A stretch of DNA of 42,073 bases from positions 1 to 42,073 of the forward strand of contig JAABTX010000017.1 in assembly GCA_011389655.1 (NCBI GenBank), given 5' to 3'. Of the stretch, positions 18,259-26,458 are shown piece after piece (position 1 is the stretch's first letter; each line of letters opens with the position of its first letter). The position numbers and the translations under genes are program-made. This stretch comes from Thioalkalivibrio sp. (GTDB lineage: Bacteria; Pseudomonadota; Gammaproteobacteria; Ectothiorhodospirales; Ectothiorhodospiraceae). The notes below the pieces were generated by a model. That model searched no databases and was not told the origin of the DNA. It saw only the letters and a program-made list of their open reading frames with translations.

Positions 18259-19227
18259 TCAGGGGGGATAACGATAGGGGTGTGGCTGCCCCCCGGGGCG
18301 GGTCCGGAACAGCCGCATCGTCCACAGATACTGGGCCGGCGCCTCGCGAATCGCGCGCTCGATGGCCGCGTTCATCGCCCGGGCATCGGCACTGTCGTCG
18401 CCGCTCGGAAAATCCTCCAGCGGCGGCCACAGCTTCAGCACGTACTGGTCCTCGGCTCGGTCGTAGCTCGTGAAACTCGGCAGCACAGCGGCGCCGGTCA
18501 TCCGAGCGAGACGCCCCAGCGCGGTCAAGGTCGCCTTGCGCACGCCGAAGAACTCCGCGAAGACCGCCCCCTCGGCGCCAAGATCCTCGTCCGGCAGATA
18601 GTAGAAGAAGCGTCCCCGCCGGATCTGGCGGATCGCCGGCCGCAGACCCTGCTCCCGGGTGAAGATGTCGCCGGAATAGCGGGTCCTGGAGCGGTGATTG
18701 ACCCACTCGACCAACGGATTCCGCATCGGTTTGGCGAAGGACACCCCATCGTAAGACTGGCTCATGCGCAGCCCGCCGTGGTCCAGCGCCAACGAGTGCG
18801 GTGCAAGCACGATCACCGGCACGTCCCGGGCGCGCAGCCGCTGGTAGTGCTCTTCGCCCACCAGGCGAATGCGGGCCGCATGCGTCTGCGGCGACCCGAA
18901 CCAGAGCATCCCGTAGTCGAGCATGCTCTGCGCCGCATACCGGTAGTGCTCGCGCAGCAGGCGCTCGCGCTGGTCCCGGGTCAGATCCGGGAAGCACCAG
19001 GAGAGGTTTACCCGCGCGATATGCCGGCGCTTCGGGGAGCCTGCGCGCAGCGCCCGGGCCAGTCCCGGAACCAGCGCGCGCAGCACCGGCCGCGGCAGCC
19101 GGTGCAGCAGCCACAGCAGGCCAAGGCCGAACCACGTGCCCCAGTGCCGCGGCGATGCGTGGCGCCAGGTCAGTTCGGCCCGGTGGGCATCGGCCCCGGG
19201 AGCCGCGGCGCCTGCGCGGGTGCTCAT
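18259..19227 (-). CDS. LpxL/HtrB-family lipid A-type acyltransferase
   Basis: A 322-residue inner-membrane acyltransferase of the lysophospholipid/lipid A acyltransferase family. A hydrophobic anchor lies at about 31-45 (GTWFGLGLLWLLHRLP). The catalytic HX4D motif is H144-D149 in VIVLAPHSLALDHGGLRMS, followed by KPMRNPLVEW, RRGRFFYYLPDEDLG and TGAAVLPSFTSY. Such enzymes add secondary acyl chains to Kdo2-lipid IVA, here probably facing the cytoplasm. LpxL, LpxM and LpxP cannot be told apart by eye. The start ATG overlaps the stop of the TPR gene by 4 bp (ATGA). Confidence 0.9.
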   Translation of the reverse strand: MSTRAGAAAPGADAHRAELTWRHASPRHWGTWFGLGLLWLLHRLPRPVLRALVPGLARALRAGSPKRRHIARVNLSWCFPDLTRDQRERLLREHYRYAAQSMLDYGMLWFGSPQTHAARIRLVGEEHYQRLRARDVPVIVLAPHSLALDHGGLRMSQSYDGVSFAKPMRNPLVEWVNHRSRTRYSGDIFTREQGLRPAIRQIRRGRFFYYLPDEDLGAEGAVFAEFFGVRKATLTALGRLARMTGAAVLPSFTSYDRAEDQYVLKLWPPLEDFPSGDDSADARAMNAAIERAIREAPAQYLWTMRLFRTRPGGQPHPYRYPP

Positions 19228-19565
19228 TGCCCGCCGGCGGGAGGAACGATCTGTTTGCGCGCCCGCCGGGCGAAGACCTCCATCTCCTTCGCCGCCTGCA
19301 GGTCGCCCCTGTCCCGGGCCACGGACGCGCCGCGCTCGCAGACCTCGAGTGCCCGGGCCGGTTCGCCGGCATCGAGCAGGCTCCGCCCGAGGAGCTTCCA
19401 GGCCGCGGAGTAGCCGGCGTCCTGCTCCAGCGCGCGTTCCAGGTGCGGGATCGCCTCGCCGGTCCTTCCCGCCGCCACCAGGGCGTTGGCCAGCGACAGG
19501 CGCAGCATCGGCGAATCCTGACCGGCCTCGAGCATGGCCTCGAAACGGGGGATCATGTCGGCCAT
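19224..19565 (-). CDS. Small tetratricopeptide-repeat protein
   Basis: A 113-residue soluble protein with about two and a half TPR units: SPMLRLSLANALVAAGRTGEAIPHLERALEQ (18-48), AAWKLLGRSLLDAGEPARALEVCERGASVA (54-83) and a final helix. No signal peptide. A strong GGAGGAAC lies upstream of ATG 19565. It is coupled to the acyltransferase gene by a 4-bp overlap, hinting that it scaffolds or regulates that enzyme, but no function can be assigned. Confidence 0.82.
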   Translation of the reverse strand: MADMIPRFEAMLEAGQDSPMLRLSLANALVAAGRTGEAIPHLERALEQDAGYSAAWKLLGRSLLDAGEPARALEVCERGASVARDRGDLQAAKEMEVFARRARKQIVPPAGGQ

Positions 19566-19629
19566 TTTTGTTCCTCCAGTTTCATTCGGGGGGGCGGGGG
19601 GTTAGCACAGCCCCACCGGTGGCTTATCA

Positions 19630-21009
19630 CTAGAATAACCGCGAAGCCGGCCGGAACAGGCGCTGCACGGCCTTCACCCGGTCGCGTTCGGTCAGGAACA
19701 GGATCACGTGGTCGCCGGCTCGGATCACGGTGTCATGGTGGGGCACGATCACCTCCCGGTCGCGCACGATCGCGCCGATGCTGGCGCCCCTTGGCAGCCG
19801 CAACTCGTCGATGCGTCGGTCGACCACGCGCGACGTCCGCCGGTCTCCGCTGACAATGGTCTCGATCGCCTCCGCTGCGCCCCGGCGCAGGCTGTGCACG
19901 GTCGCGGTCCCTTCCTCGCGCACGCGCGCCAGCAGCACCCCGATGGTCGCCTGCTGCGGGGAGAGCGCCACATCGATCGGTCCGCCCTCCATCAGGTCGA
20001 CGTAGCCGGGGCGGTTGATCAGCGCCATCACCTTGCGCACACCCCGGCGCTTGGCCAGCATTCCGGAAAAGATGTTGGCCTGGTCGTCGTTGGTCACCGC
20101 GCAGAACACATCCATGTCGCCGATTCCGCAGCTTTCCAGGAAGCGGTCATCGGCGCTGTCCCCGGTCAGCACCTGCGTGTCGGGGGGCAGTTCCGCGGCC
20201 AGGTATTCCGCGCGCTGCGGATCACGCTCGATCAGCCGGACCTCGTAACGATCGGCCAGCGCCTCCGCCAGCCGGCGGCCGATGTTGCCGCCACCGCCCA
20301 CGAGGACCCGCCGGTAGGGCTTGTCCAGCTTGCGCAGTTCCGAGGTCACGGCCCGGATGTTCTTCTTCGCGGCCACGAAGAAGACCTCGTCCTCGGCCTC
20401 CACCACGGTGTCCCCATCCGGCTCGATGGGGCGATTGCGCCGGAAGATCGCTGCGACGCGGGTGTGGATGCCCGGCATGTCGGTGCTGATCCTGCGCAGC
20501 TCGTGGCCCACCAGCGGACCGCCGTAGTAGGCCCTGACCCCGACCAGCGATACCAGTCCGTCGGCGAAGTCCAGGACCTGCAGCGCACCGGGATGTTCGA
20601 GCAGGCGCTGGATCTGGCTGGTCACGATCGCCTCGGGGGAGATCAGCATGTCCACCGGCACCGCGTCCGGCGCGAAGAGCCCGGGGTTGTCGTGATAGCT
20701 GCGCTCGCGCACCCGCGCGATCTTGGTGCCGATTCCGAACAGCGTGGAGCCGACCTGGCAGGCGAGCATGTTCACCTCGTCGGAATCGGTCACCGCGATG
20801 AGCACCTCGGCCTCCCGCGCGCCCGCGGATTCGAGTACGCCCGGATGGCAGCCGAAGCCGCTGATCGTCCGGATGTCGAGGTGGCTGGCGATGGCCTCCA
20901 GACAGTCGGCGCGGGTATCGATCACCGTCACGTTGTGACCGTCTCCACTGAGGGCCTCCGCGAGCGACTGCCCCACCTGCCCCGCACCGACGATGACGAT
21001 ACGCTTCAA
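19630..21009 (-). CDS. trkA: Trk potassium transporter NAD-binding regulator TrkA
   Basis: A 459-residue cytoplasmic gating subunit of the Trk K+ uptake system. It has two RCK modules: an N-terminal Rossmann fold starting KRIVIVGAGQVGQSLAEALS with a TrkA-C domain to about 225, and a second beginning YRRVLVGGGGNIGRRLAEAL (about 232) with a TrkA-C domain at the end (RGASIGAIVRDREVIVPHHD). The length equals E. coli TrkA (458). The start is TTG at 21009, fixed by the conserved N-terminus, with GGGG seven bases upstream. It lies 14 bp after ntrX, so it is the last gene of the def-to-trkA run. The membrane partner TrkH is not in the window. Confidence 0.96.
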   Translation of the reverse strand: MKRIVIVGAGQVGQSLAEALSGDGHNVTVIDTRADCLEAIASHLDIRTISGFGCHPGVLESAGAREAEVLIAVTDSDEVNMLACQVGSTLFGIGTKIARVRERSYHDNPGLFAPDAVPVDMLISPEAIVTSQIQRLLEHPGALQVLDFADGLVSLVGVRAYYGGPLVGHELRRISTDMPGIHTRVAAIFRRNRPIEPDGDTVVEAEDEVFFVAAKKNIRAVTSELRKLDKPYRRVLVGGGGNIGRRLAEALADRYEVRLIERDPQRAEYLAAELPPDTQVLTGDSADDRFLESCGIGDMDVFCAVTNDDQANIFSGMLAKRRGVRKVMALINRPGYVDLMEGGPIDVALSPQQATIGVLLARVREEGTATVHSLRRGAAEAIETIVSGDRRTSRVVDRRIDELRLPRGASIGAIVRDREVIVPHHDTVIRAGDHVILFLTERDRVKAVQRLFRPASRLF

Positions 21010-21023
21010 TCGGAACCCCGCGC

Positions 21024-22400
21024 TCAGCCCTCGGCCTTGAGCCTCTTCGGATCAATGCCCAGAGTCTTGAACTTCCGGTAGAGGTGGGTCCGCTCCAGCC
21101 CGACGCGCTCCGCCAGGCGGGTCATGTTGCCCTCGCTGCGCTCGAGCTGGTGGATCAGGTACTGGCGTTCGAACTGCTCGCGGGCCTCGCGCAGCGGGAG
21201 ATCGGGGAACAGACCGGCCTCCTCCAGCTCGGCCTCCTGCAGCGTCTGTCCCGACAGTGTGCGTTCCACCTCCTCGCGGCTCACCTCGTCACCGGACCCG
21301 AGGATCATCAGCCGCTGCACGAAGTTGCGCAGTTCGCGGACGTTTCCCGGCCAGTGATAACGGCGCAGCTGCTCCAGCGCCCCCGGCTGGAAGCTGCGCA
21401 CCGGCAGCCCTTCCTGCTGATGCAGCTGGACCATGTGGTAGTTGAGCAGCGCCGGGATGTCCTCGGGGTGCTCGCGCAGGGGCGGGATCTTCAGCGGCAA
21501 CACGTTCAGGCGGTAGTACAGGTCCTCCCGGAACCCGCCCTGGGCGACGGCCTCACCGAGATCGACCTTGGTCGCGGCCACCACGCGGACATTCACGGTG
21601 ATCGGCTGGGTGCCACCGATCCGGGTGATGCGCTGCGTGTCCAGCGCATGCAGAAGCCGGCCCTGCGTCTGCGGATCCATCTCCGCCACCTCGTCCAGAA
21701 AGAGCACCCCCCCGGCGGCCTGTTCCAGCAGCCCGAAGCGGACACGCTCCCCGTGCTCGGCGCCGAAGAGCTCGGCGACGGATTCCTCACCGGACAGCGA
21801 CCCGACCGCGACCACGATGAAGGGGTTGTCGCGACGGGCACTGCGCCCGTGCAGGTAGCGCGCGAAGGTGTGCTTGCCCACACCGGCCTCGCCGGAGATC
21901 AGAACCCAGGTGTCGTGCTGCGCCATGCGCTGCACCTGGTCGCGCAGGCTGTTCATCACCGCGCTGTCGCCGACCGGTTCGGCGATCGCAGCGCCGAAGC
22001 GGCGGAGTCCCTGGTTCTCGCGCTGCAGCCGGTCCGACTCCAGCGCATTGCTCAGGGTGATCGTGAGCTTGTCGATGGACAGGGGCTTCTCGATGAAGTC
22101 GTAGGCACCGAGGCGGGTCGCGTCGACTGCGGTCTCCACGTTGCCGTGACCGGAGATCATCACTACCGGGAACGGCAGCCCGTCCTCGTCGCTCCACTCC
22201 TTCAGCAGGCTGATCCCGTCCCCGTCCGGCATCCAGACGTCGAGCAGCACCAGGTCGGGACGCCGGGCGCGCCGGGCCGCCTTGGCCTCGGCCACCGAGC
22301 CGGCGAGCGCCACCTCGTAGCCCTCGTCCTCCAGCACATCGCGCAGCAGCATGCGGATGTCCGGCTCATCGTCCACCACCAGTACGTACGCTACGCTCAT
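21024..22400 (-). CDS. ntrX: NtrX-type response regulator lacking the GAFTGA loop
   Basis: A 458-residue receiver-AAA+-Fis regulator. The receiver has D10/D11, phospho-acceptor D54 (VLLDVWMPDGDG) and K105. The AAA+ domain has Walker A GEAGVGKH (170-177) and Walker B GGVLFLDEVAE (230-240), plus GFREDLYYRLNVLPLKIPPLR and WPGNVRELRNF. The C-terminal Fis-type helix-turn-helix is NMTRLAERVGLERTHLYRKF. Where sigma-54 activators carry GAFTGA, this protein has ELFGAEHGERVRFGLLE (210-226) with no such motif, as reported for NtrX proteins of other proteobacteria. It is therefore likely a DNA-binding regulator that does not remodel sigma-54. ATGA overlap with ntrY. Confidence 0.92.
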   Translation of the reverse strand: MSVAYVLVVDDEPDIRMLLRDVLEDEGYEVALAGSVAEAKAARRARRPDLVLLDVWMPDGDGISLLKEWSDEDGLPFPVVMISGHGNVETAVDATRLGAYDFIEKPLSIDKLTITLSNALESDRLQRENQGLRRFGAAIAEPVGDSAVMNSLRDQVQRMAQHDTWVLISGEAGVGKHTFARYLHGRSARRDNPFIVVAVGSLSGEESVAELFGAEHGERVRFGLLEQAAGGVLFLDEVAEMDPQTQGRLLHALDTQRITRIGGTQPITVNVRVVAATKVDLGEAVAQGGFREDLYYRLNVLPLKIPPLREHPEDIPALLNYHMVQLHQQEGLPVRSFQPGALEQLRRYHWPGNVRELRNFVQRLMILGSGDEVSREEVERTLSGQTLQEAELEEAGLFPDLPLREAREQFERQYLIHQLERSEGNMTRLAERVGLERTHLYRKFKTLGIDPKRLKAEG

Positions 22401-24598
22401 TCCCGTTCGTCTCCGACGTCGCCTTCGTCACCGCCATGATCGACCGGAATCCGGATCACGAACACGGCGCCGCCGACGGACCGATTATGGCATTCAATCA
22501 TGCCCCCGTGCTCCTCGACGATCTTCTGCGCCACCGCCAGACCCAGCCCGGTGCCCCGCGGCTTGTCCGTGGTGTAGGGCTCGAAGATGCGTTCAAGGAA
22601 CTCCGGTCGGATGCCGGGCCCGTTGTCCGCCACCCGCAGTTCAACCCGTCGGCCATTGTCGTCGTCGAGACTGCGGGTCGCGACCTGGACCTCGCCCGCG
22701 GGCTGCTGCGCCACGGCCTCCATCGCGTTCTTGATCAGGTTGTGCAGCAGCTGCCGCAGCCGGCCCGCGTCCGCCCGGATCGCGGGCAGCCCCGGCTCCA
22801 GGTCGAGCACGATGCGCGCGTGCTCCACCCCCCCGTAGAGCTCACAGACGTCGCGCAACAGATCGTTCAGATCCAGGGGCACCAGCGCGAGCCGCGGCGC
22901 CTGGGCATAGTCGCGGAAGGCGTTGACCAGGGTCTTCATCGCCTCCACCTGCTGGACGATGGTCTGCGTCGCCCGATCCAGCACCTCGCGGTCGGAGCCC
23001 TGGAGGGTCTTGCCCAAGCGCCGCGAGAGCCGTTCGGCGGAGAGCTGGATCGGCGTCAGCGGGTTCTTGATCTCGTGCGCGAGCCGCCTTGCCACCTCGC
23101 CCCAGGCGGCATCGCGCTGGGCGCGCAGGAACTCGGTCATGTCATCGAAGACGATGGCGTGCAGCCCGCGGTTGTTGCCGAGATTCGGCAGCCACACGGC
23201 CCGGGTCATCAGCACCTTGCGCCCGGTGCGCGTGAACACCACGACCTCGCGCGACCACTCTTCCTCGCGGCGGGTCAGCGCGTCGCTGATCGCGTCGAAG
23301 AACTGGGCCACCAGCGGACACTCGCCGTCGTACTCGGACAAGAACCGGTTGTGCCCGGCCCACAGGTCGCACTCGAGGATCTGGCAGGCGGCCCCGTTGG
23401 CGGTGCGCAGGCGCAGGCTGCCATCGAGTGCCAGCACCCCGGAGCGCAGGTGCTGCAGCACGCTCTCGAGGTAGGCGCGCTCTGCATCGAGGAGCCGGCG
23501 GTTGCGCTCCGCCTCCTGACGCGCCTCGCTCAGCGTGCGCGTCATCGCGTTGAACGAGCGCACCAGGAAACCGAGTTCGTCGTCCCGGCTGACCGCGAGC
23601 CGGGTGCTGTAGTCGCCCGACGCCACCAGCCGGGTGCCCTCGGCCAGGTCCGTCACCGGGCGCACCAGCCGGCGGGCGACGAGCAGTCCCGCCCAGAGCG
23701 CCGCCATCAGCGAGATGGCCAGCGCGAGGGACATCGTGAAGATGAAGCCCTGCTTGATCGGCCCGCGCAAGTACGCGAACTCCCGGTAATCGACAAAGGC
23801 GTCCTGCACCCGCACTGCCAGCGCGCTCATGCGCGGGTCCACGGGGTAGATGCCCTGAAGGATGCGACTGTCGGCGCCCGGCCGGCGCTCGCTGGCGGCC
23901 GCAACCACCCGGATCACGAGACTTCCGTCCGCCTGCGGTTCGAGCCGGGTGAAGGGCTGTCCGGGGCTCATGCGCAGCAGCACGTCGGACCCTGGAGGCG
24001 AGGGCAGCCGCCGGATCGGACTGTCGGTGCTGGAGGCGATGATCCGGTTGTTCGCGCCGACCAGGGTCAGTTCCTGGGCGTCCATCTGGGCGCGGAGATC
24101 GTTCAGGGCCAGCGGCACCAGGGTCTCGGACACATCCTGCAGCTGCCCCATGATCTCCTGCGTCTCCCGCGCCAGCTGCCGGACACGCAGATCCAGCGAC
24201 GAGCGGGACAGTTCCAGTGCGTCCTCCAGCGCCCCCTCGACCCGCACGTCGAACCATGAATCCACGCCCTCGTTCAGGAACTTGAAGGAGAAGTAGTAGA
24301 CCACCGTCACCGGCAGCACCGCGACCAGCATGAAACCGGCCACCAGCCGCAGCGTCAGGCGGCTCCCGGGCGCGCCGTCCCGGTACTGCACGATCAGGCG
24401 CGAGAACTGGTAGATGATCCGGATCCCGAGCGCCACCAGGACCAGGCCGTGAAAGGCCAGCAGCCACAGGAAGAGCTGCTCGAACCGCGCGGAATTCTGG
24501 GCCGCGTCGCCCATCAGGACCAGCGAGGCCAGCAGCAGCAGGAACAGCAGGACCATGCCCAGCAGGCCCCAGGGAAAACGTCTCAGTCCAAGGACCAC
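22397..24598 (-). CDS. ntrY: NtrY-type membrane sensor histidine kinase
   Basis: About 733 residues. Order: several N-terminal membrane helices (within about the first 110 residues), a periplasmic sensor region (about 110-280), another helix (KQGFIFTMSLALAISLMAAL), HAMP, PAS (EAERNRRLLDAERAYLESVL onward), HisKA with the phospho-acceptor H508 in RRLAHEIKNPLTPIQLSAER, and HATPase with NLIKNAME, DNGPGI and GTGLGLAVAQKIV. It phosphorylates NtrX, and the pair is linked in other bacteria to nitrogen, redox and envelope signals. The start is uncertain: GTG 24598 overlaps the DUF4390 stop by 16 bp and has GGGGTGG upstream, while ATG 24649 would add 17 residues and overlap by 67 bp. Confidence 0.92.
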   Translation of the reverse strand: MVLGLRRFPWGLLGMVLLFLLLLASLVLMGDAAQNSARFEQLFLWLLAFHGLVLVALGIRIIYQFSRLIVQYRDGAPGSRLTLRLVAGFMLVAVLPVTVVYYFSFKFLNEGVDSWFDVRVEGALEDALELSRSSLDLRVRQLARETQEIMGQLQDVSETLVPLALNDLRAQMDAQELTLVGANNRIIASSTDSPIRRLPSPPGSDVLLRMSPGQPFTRLEPQADGSLVIRVVAAASERRPGADSRILQGIYPVDPRMSALAVRVQDAFVDYREFAYLRGPIKQGFIFTMSLALAISLMAALWAGLLVARRLVRPVTDLAEGTRLVASGDYSTRLAVSRDDELGFLVRSFNAMTRTLSEARQEAERNRRLLDAERAYLESVLQHLRSGVLALDGSLRLRTANGAACQILECDLWAGHNRFLSEYDGECPLVAQFFDAISDALTRREEEWSREVVVFTRTGRKVLMTRAVWLPNLGNNRGLHAIVFDDMTEFLRAQRDAAWGEVARRLAHEIKNPLTPIQLSAERLSRRLGKTLQGSDREVLDRATQTIVQQVEAMKTLVNAFRDYAQAPRLALVPLDLNDLLRDVCELYGGVEHARIVLDLEPGLPAIRADAGRLRQLLHNLIKNAMEAVAQQPAGEVQVATRSLDDDNGRRVELRVADNGPGIRPEFLERIFEPYTTDKPRGTGLGLAVAQKIVEEHGGMIECHNRSVGGAVFVIRIPVDHGGDEGDVGDERE

Positions 24599-25134
24599 CG
24601 ATACCACCCCAGTCGCGTCACGTAGGCGCTGCGCAGTCGCGCATCCCATTGCAGAGGCAGCGGCAGGGCCGAGTGATCCACCTGGATCCGCGTTGCCAGC
24701 TGGTAGTCGCGCCCGGGGCGCAGCGAATCCCGGTCCACTTCCAGCACCATCCGCCCGAGGCGCCGGGCCAGGATCTCCAGCGCATCACCGAGAGTCGGCG
24801 CGAGATCGGTCTGCTGGCGTTCGTGATCCGTGACCACGTAGTGGCGACTCAGTTCGTAGTATTCGATACGCACCGAGCGGGTCTGCGCCGTCAGGATGCG
24901 CTCGCCGATGAGCCAGCGCGGGTACTCTAGGCGGGCCTCGGAGATGAAATCCACGCGCACCCCATTCTCGAGCGCGTCGAGCACCACCCCGGGAAGCTCC
25001 ATGTCCAGGTACATGCGCACCAGCAGCCGGTCGTGGTCCTGCCAGACGTGATCGGCCTGCCGGATCTCGGTCGCCATCGTCACCAAGGGTACCAGCAGCA
25101 TCCAGACGAGCAGTCCCGCGAGCCAGCGCCGCAC
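24583..25134 (-). CDS. DUF4390 protein
   Basis: A 183-residue protein with an N-terminal signal or anchor (VRRWLAGLLVWMLLVPLVTMATE) and a DUF4390 domain. Its recognisable tokens are LLVRMYLDMELPGVVLDALENGV, RIEYYELSRHYVV, LGDALEILARRLG, DYQLATRIQVDHSALPLPLQW and a terminal YRWSLD. The family is repeatedly found between rsmB and ntrY in gamma- and betaproteobacteria, as here, and its role is unknown. The start is GTG 25134, four bases after the rsmB stop with GGGG in register; it has no good ATG. It probably acts in the periplasm or at the membrane, perhaps with the NtrY sensor, which is inference from position. Confidence 0.85.
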   Translation of the reverse strand: MRRWLAGLLVWMLLVPLVTMATEIRQADHVWQDHDRLLVRMYLDMELPGVVLDALENGVRVDFISEARLEYPRWLIGERILTAQTRSVRIEYYELSRHYVVTDHERQQTDLAPTLGDALEILARRLGRMVLEVDRDSLRPGRDYQLATRIQVDHSALPLPLQWDARLRSAYVTRLGWYRWSLD

Positions 25135-25138
25135 CCGG

Positions 25139-26458
25139 TCAGCCCCTGTGTCCCAGCAGTGCATAGTAGAAGCCGTCCATGTCCAGGGTGCCCAGCGCAA
25201 TGGCCCGTCCCACCTCGCGGTCGATCCCGCCCGGGAAGCCCGGATCGCGGATCCGCGCCTCCGGATTGTCCCCGAGCCAGGCGGCCACCACCGCCTCGTT
25301 CTCCGCGCGAAGCAGCGAACAGGTGGCATACAGCAGGCGCCCGCCGGGCCGCAGCAGACTCCACGCGGCAGTCAGCAGTTCCCGCTGGCGCACAGCCAGG
25401 TCGGGGATGTCGCCCTGGCGCCGGAGCAGCTTGATGTCCGGGTGCCTGCGGATCACGCCGGTTGCCGAGCATGGGACGTCGAGCAGGATCGCATCAAAGG
25501 GCCTCCCGTCCCACCACGTCTCCGGATTGGACAGATCGCCAACCGCCAGACGGGCATGGTAATGCAGCCGGTGCAGGTTTTCCCGGACCCGTCCGAGGCG
25601 GCCGCCATCCACGTCCAGTGCGAGCAGATCCAGCTCGCCGCCCGCGCACTCGAGCAGGTGGCCCGTCTTGCCTCCGGGCGCCGCGCAGGCGTCCAGCACC
25701 CGATCTCCGGGCTGCGGCGCCAGCAGCAGGGCCGCCCACTGGGCCGCCGCATCCTGCACCGAAACCAGCCCTTCGGCGAATCCCGGCAGATCCTGCACAT
25801 CCGCCGCTGCGGCCAGCGTCAGCGCGGAGGGCACCAGCGGGTGTTGCTCAGCGGCGCCGCCCCACTCCTCCAGCCGCGCCGCCAGATCCTCCCGGGAGCC
25901 CCGGGCCAGGTTGACGCGGAGGGTCATCGGGGCCGGCTGGGTGGAGGCCTGCAGCACCGACTCCCACTGGTCGGGGAAGGCGTCCCGGATGCCCTGGATC
26001 AGCCACGACGGACACGCATAACGCGTCGCCGGATCACGGTCCATCACTGCCGCCAGCTGCTCGCGTTCGCGCAGCGCTCGCCGCAGCAGTGCGTTCACCA
26101 GGCCGACGGCACCCGGACGCTGCACGGTCCGGGCCAGCTCTGCCGTCTCCCGCACCGCCGCGTGATCCGGCGTGCCGAAGTGAAAGATCTCGGCCAGACC
26201 CTGGCAGAGCAGGACACGGATCACCGCGTCACGCGGCTTCAGCGGCCTGTCGAGCATCCCGTCCACCATGGCCTCGAGGCGGATGTACCAGCGCATCGCC
26301 GCATAGGCCAGCGCCCGGCTCCAGGCGGCCTCGCGCGGCGGCAGATCGCGGGTCTCCGCGGCCAGCGCCGCGGTCAGCGACTCCCCCTTCAGCCTCACCC
26401 GACTCAGAGCCGAGAGGCACTGCCGGCGCGGTATCCAGCCGGTCTGCCCGGCCGTCAT
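25139..26458 (-). CDS. rsmB: 16S rRNA m5C967 methyltransferase
   Basis: A 439-residue RsmB (Sun/Fmu): an N-terminal NusB-like RNA-binding domain (about 10-145) and a C-terminal SAM-dependent m5C methyltransferase domain. SAM motif I is VLDACAAPGGKTGHLLE (about 253), with the DVPCSATGVIRRHPD (about 325) and LLYATCSLL (about 375) cysteines of the m5C mechanism. It methylates C967 of 16S rRNA. The start ATG overlaps the fmt stop by 4 bp (ATGA), the classic def-fmt-rsmB arrangement. Confidence 0.96.
   Translation of the reverse strand: MTAGQTGWIPRRQCLSALSRVRLKGESLTAALAAETRDLPPREAAWSRALAYAAMRWYIRLEAMVDGMLDRPLKPRDAVIRVLLCQGLAEIFHFGTPDHAAVRETAELARTVQRPGAVGLVNALLRRALREREQLAAVMDRDPATRYACPSWLIQGIRDAFPDQWESVLQASTQPAPMTLRVNLARGSREDLAARLEEWGGAAEQHPLVPSALTLAAAADVQDLPGFAEGLVSVQDAAAQWAALLLAPQPGDRVLDACAAPGGKTGHLLECAGGELDLLALDVDGGRLGRVRENLHRLHYHARLAVGDLSNPETWWDGRPFDAILLDVPCSATGVIRRHPDIKLLRRQGDIPDLAVRQRELLTAAWSLLRPGGRLLYATCSLLRAENEAVVAAWLGDNPEARIRDPGFPGGIDREVGRAIALGTLDMDGFYYALLGHRG

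Noticed and set aside
21024-22400. Calling the regulator NtrC and linking it directly to the glnK promoter
   Set aside because: It lacks GAFTGA and is paired with an NtrY-type kinase, so NtrX is the better call.
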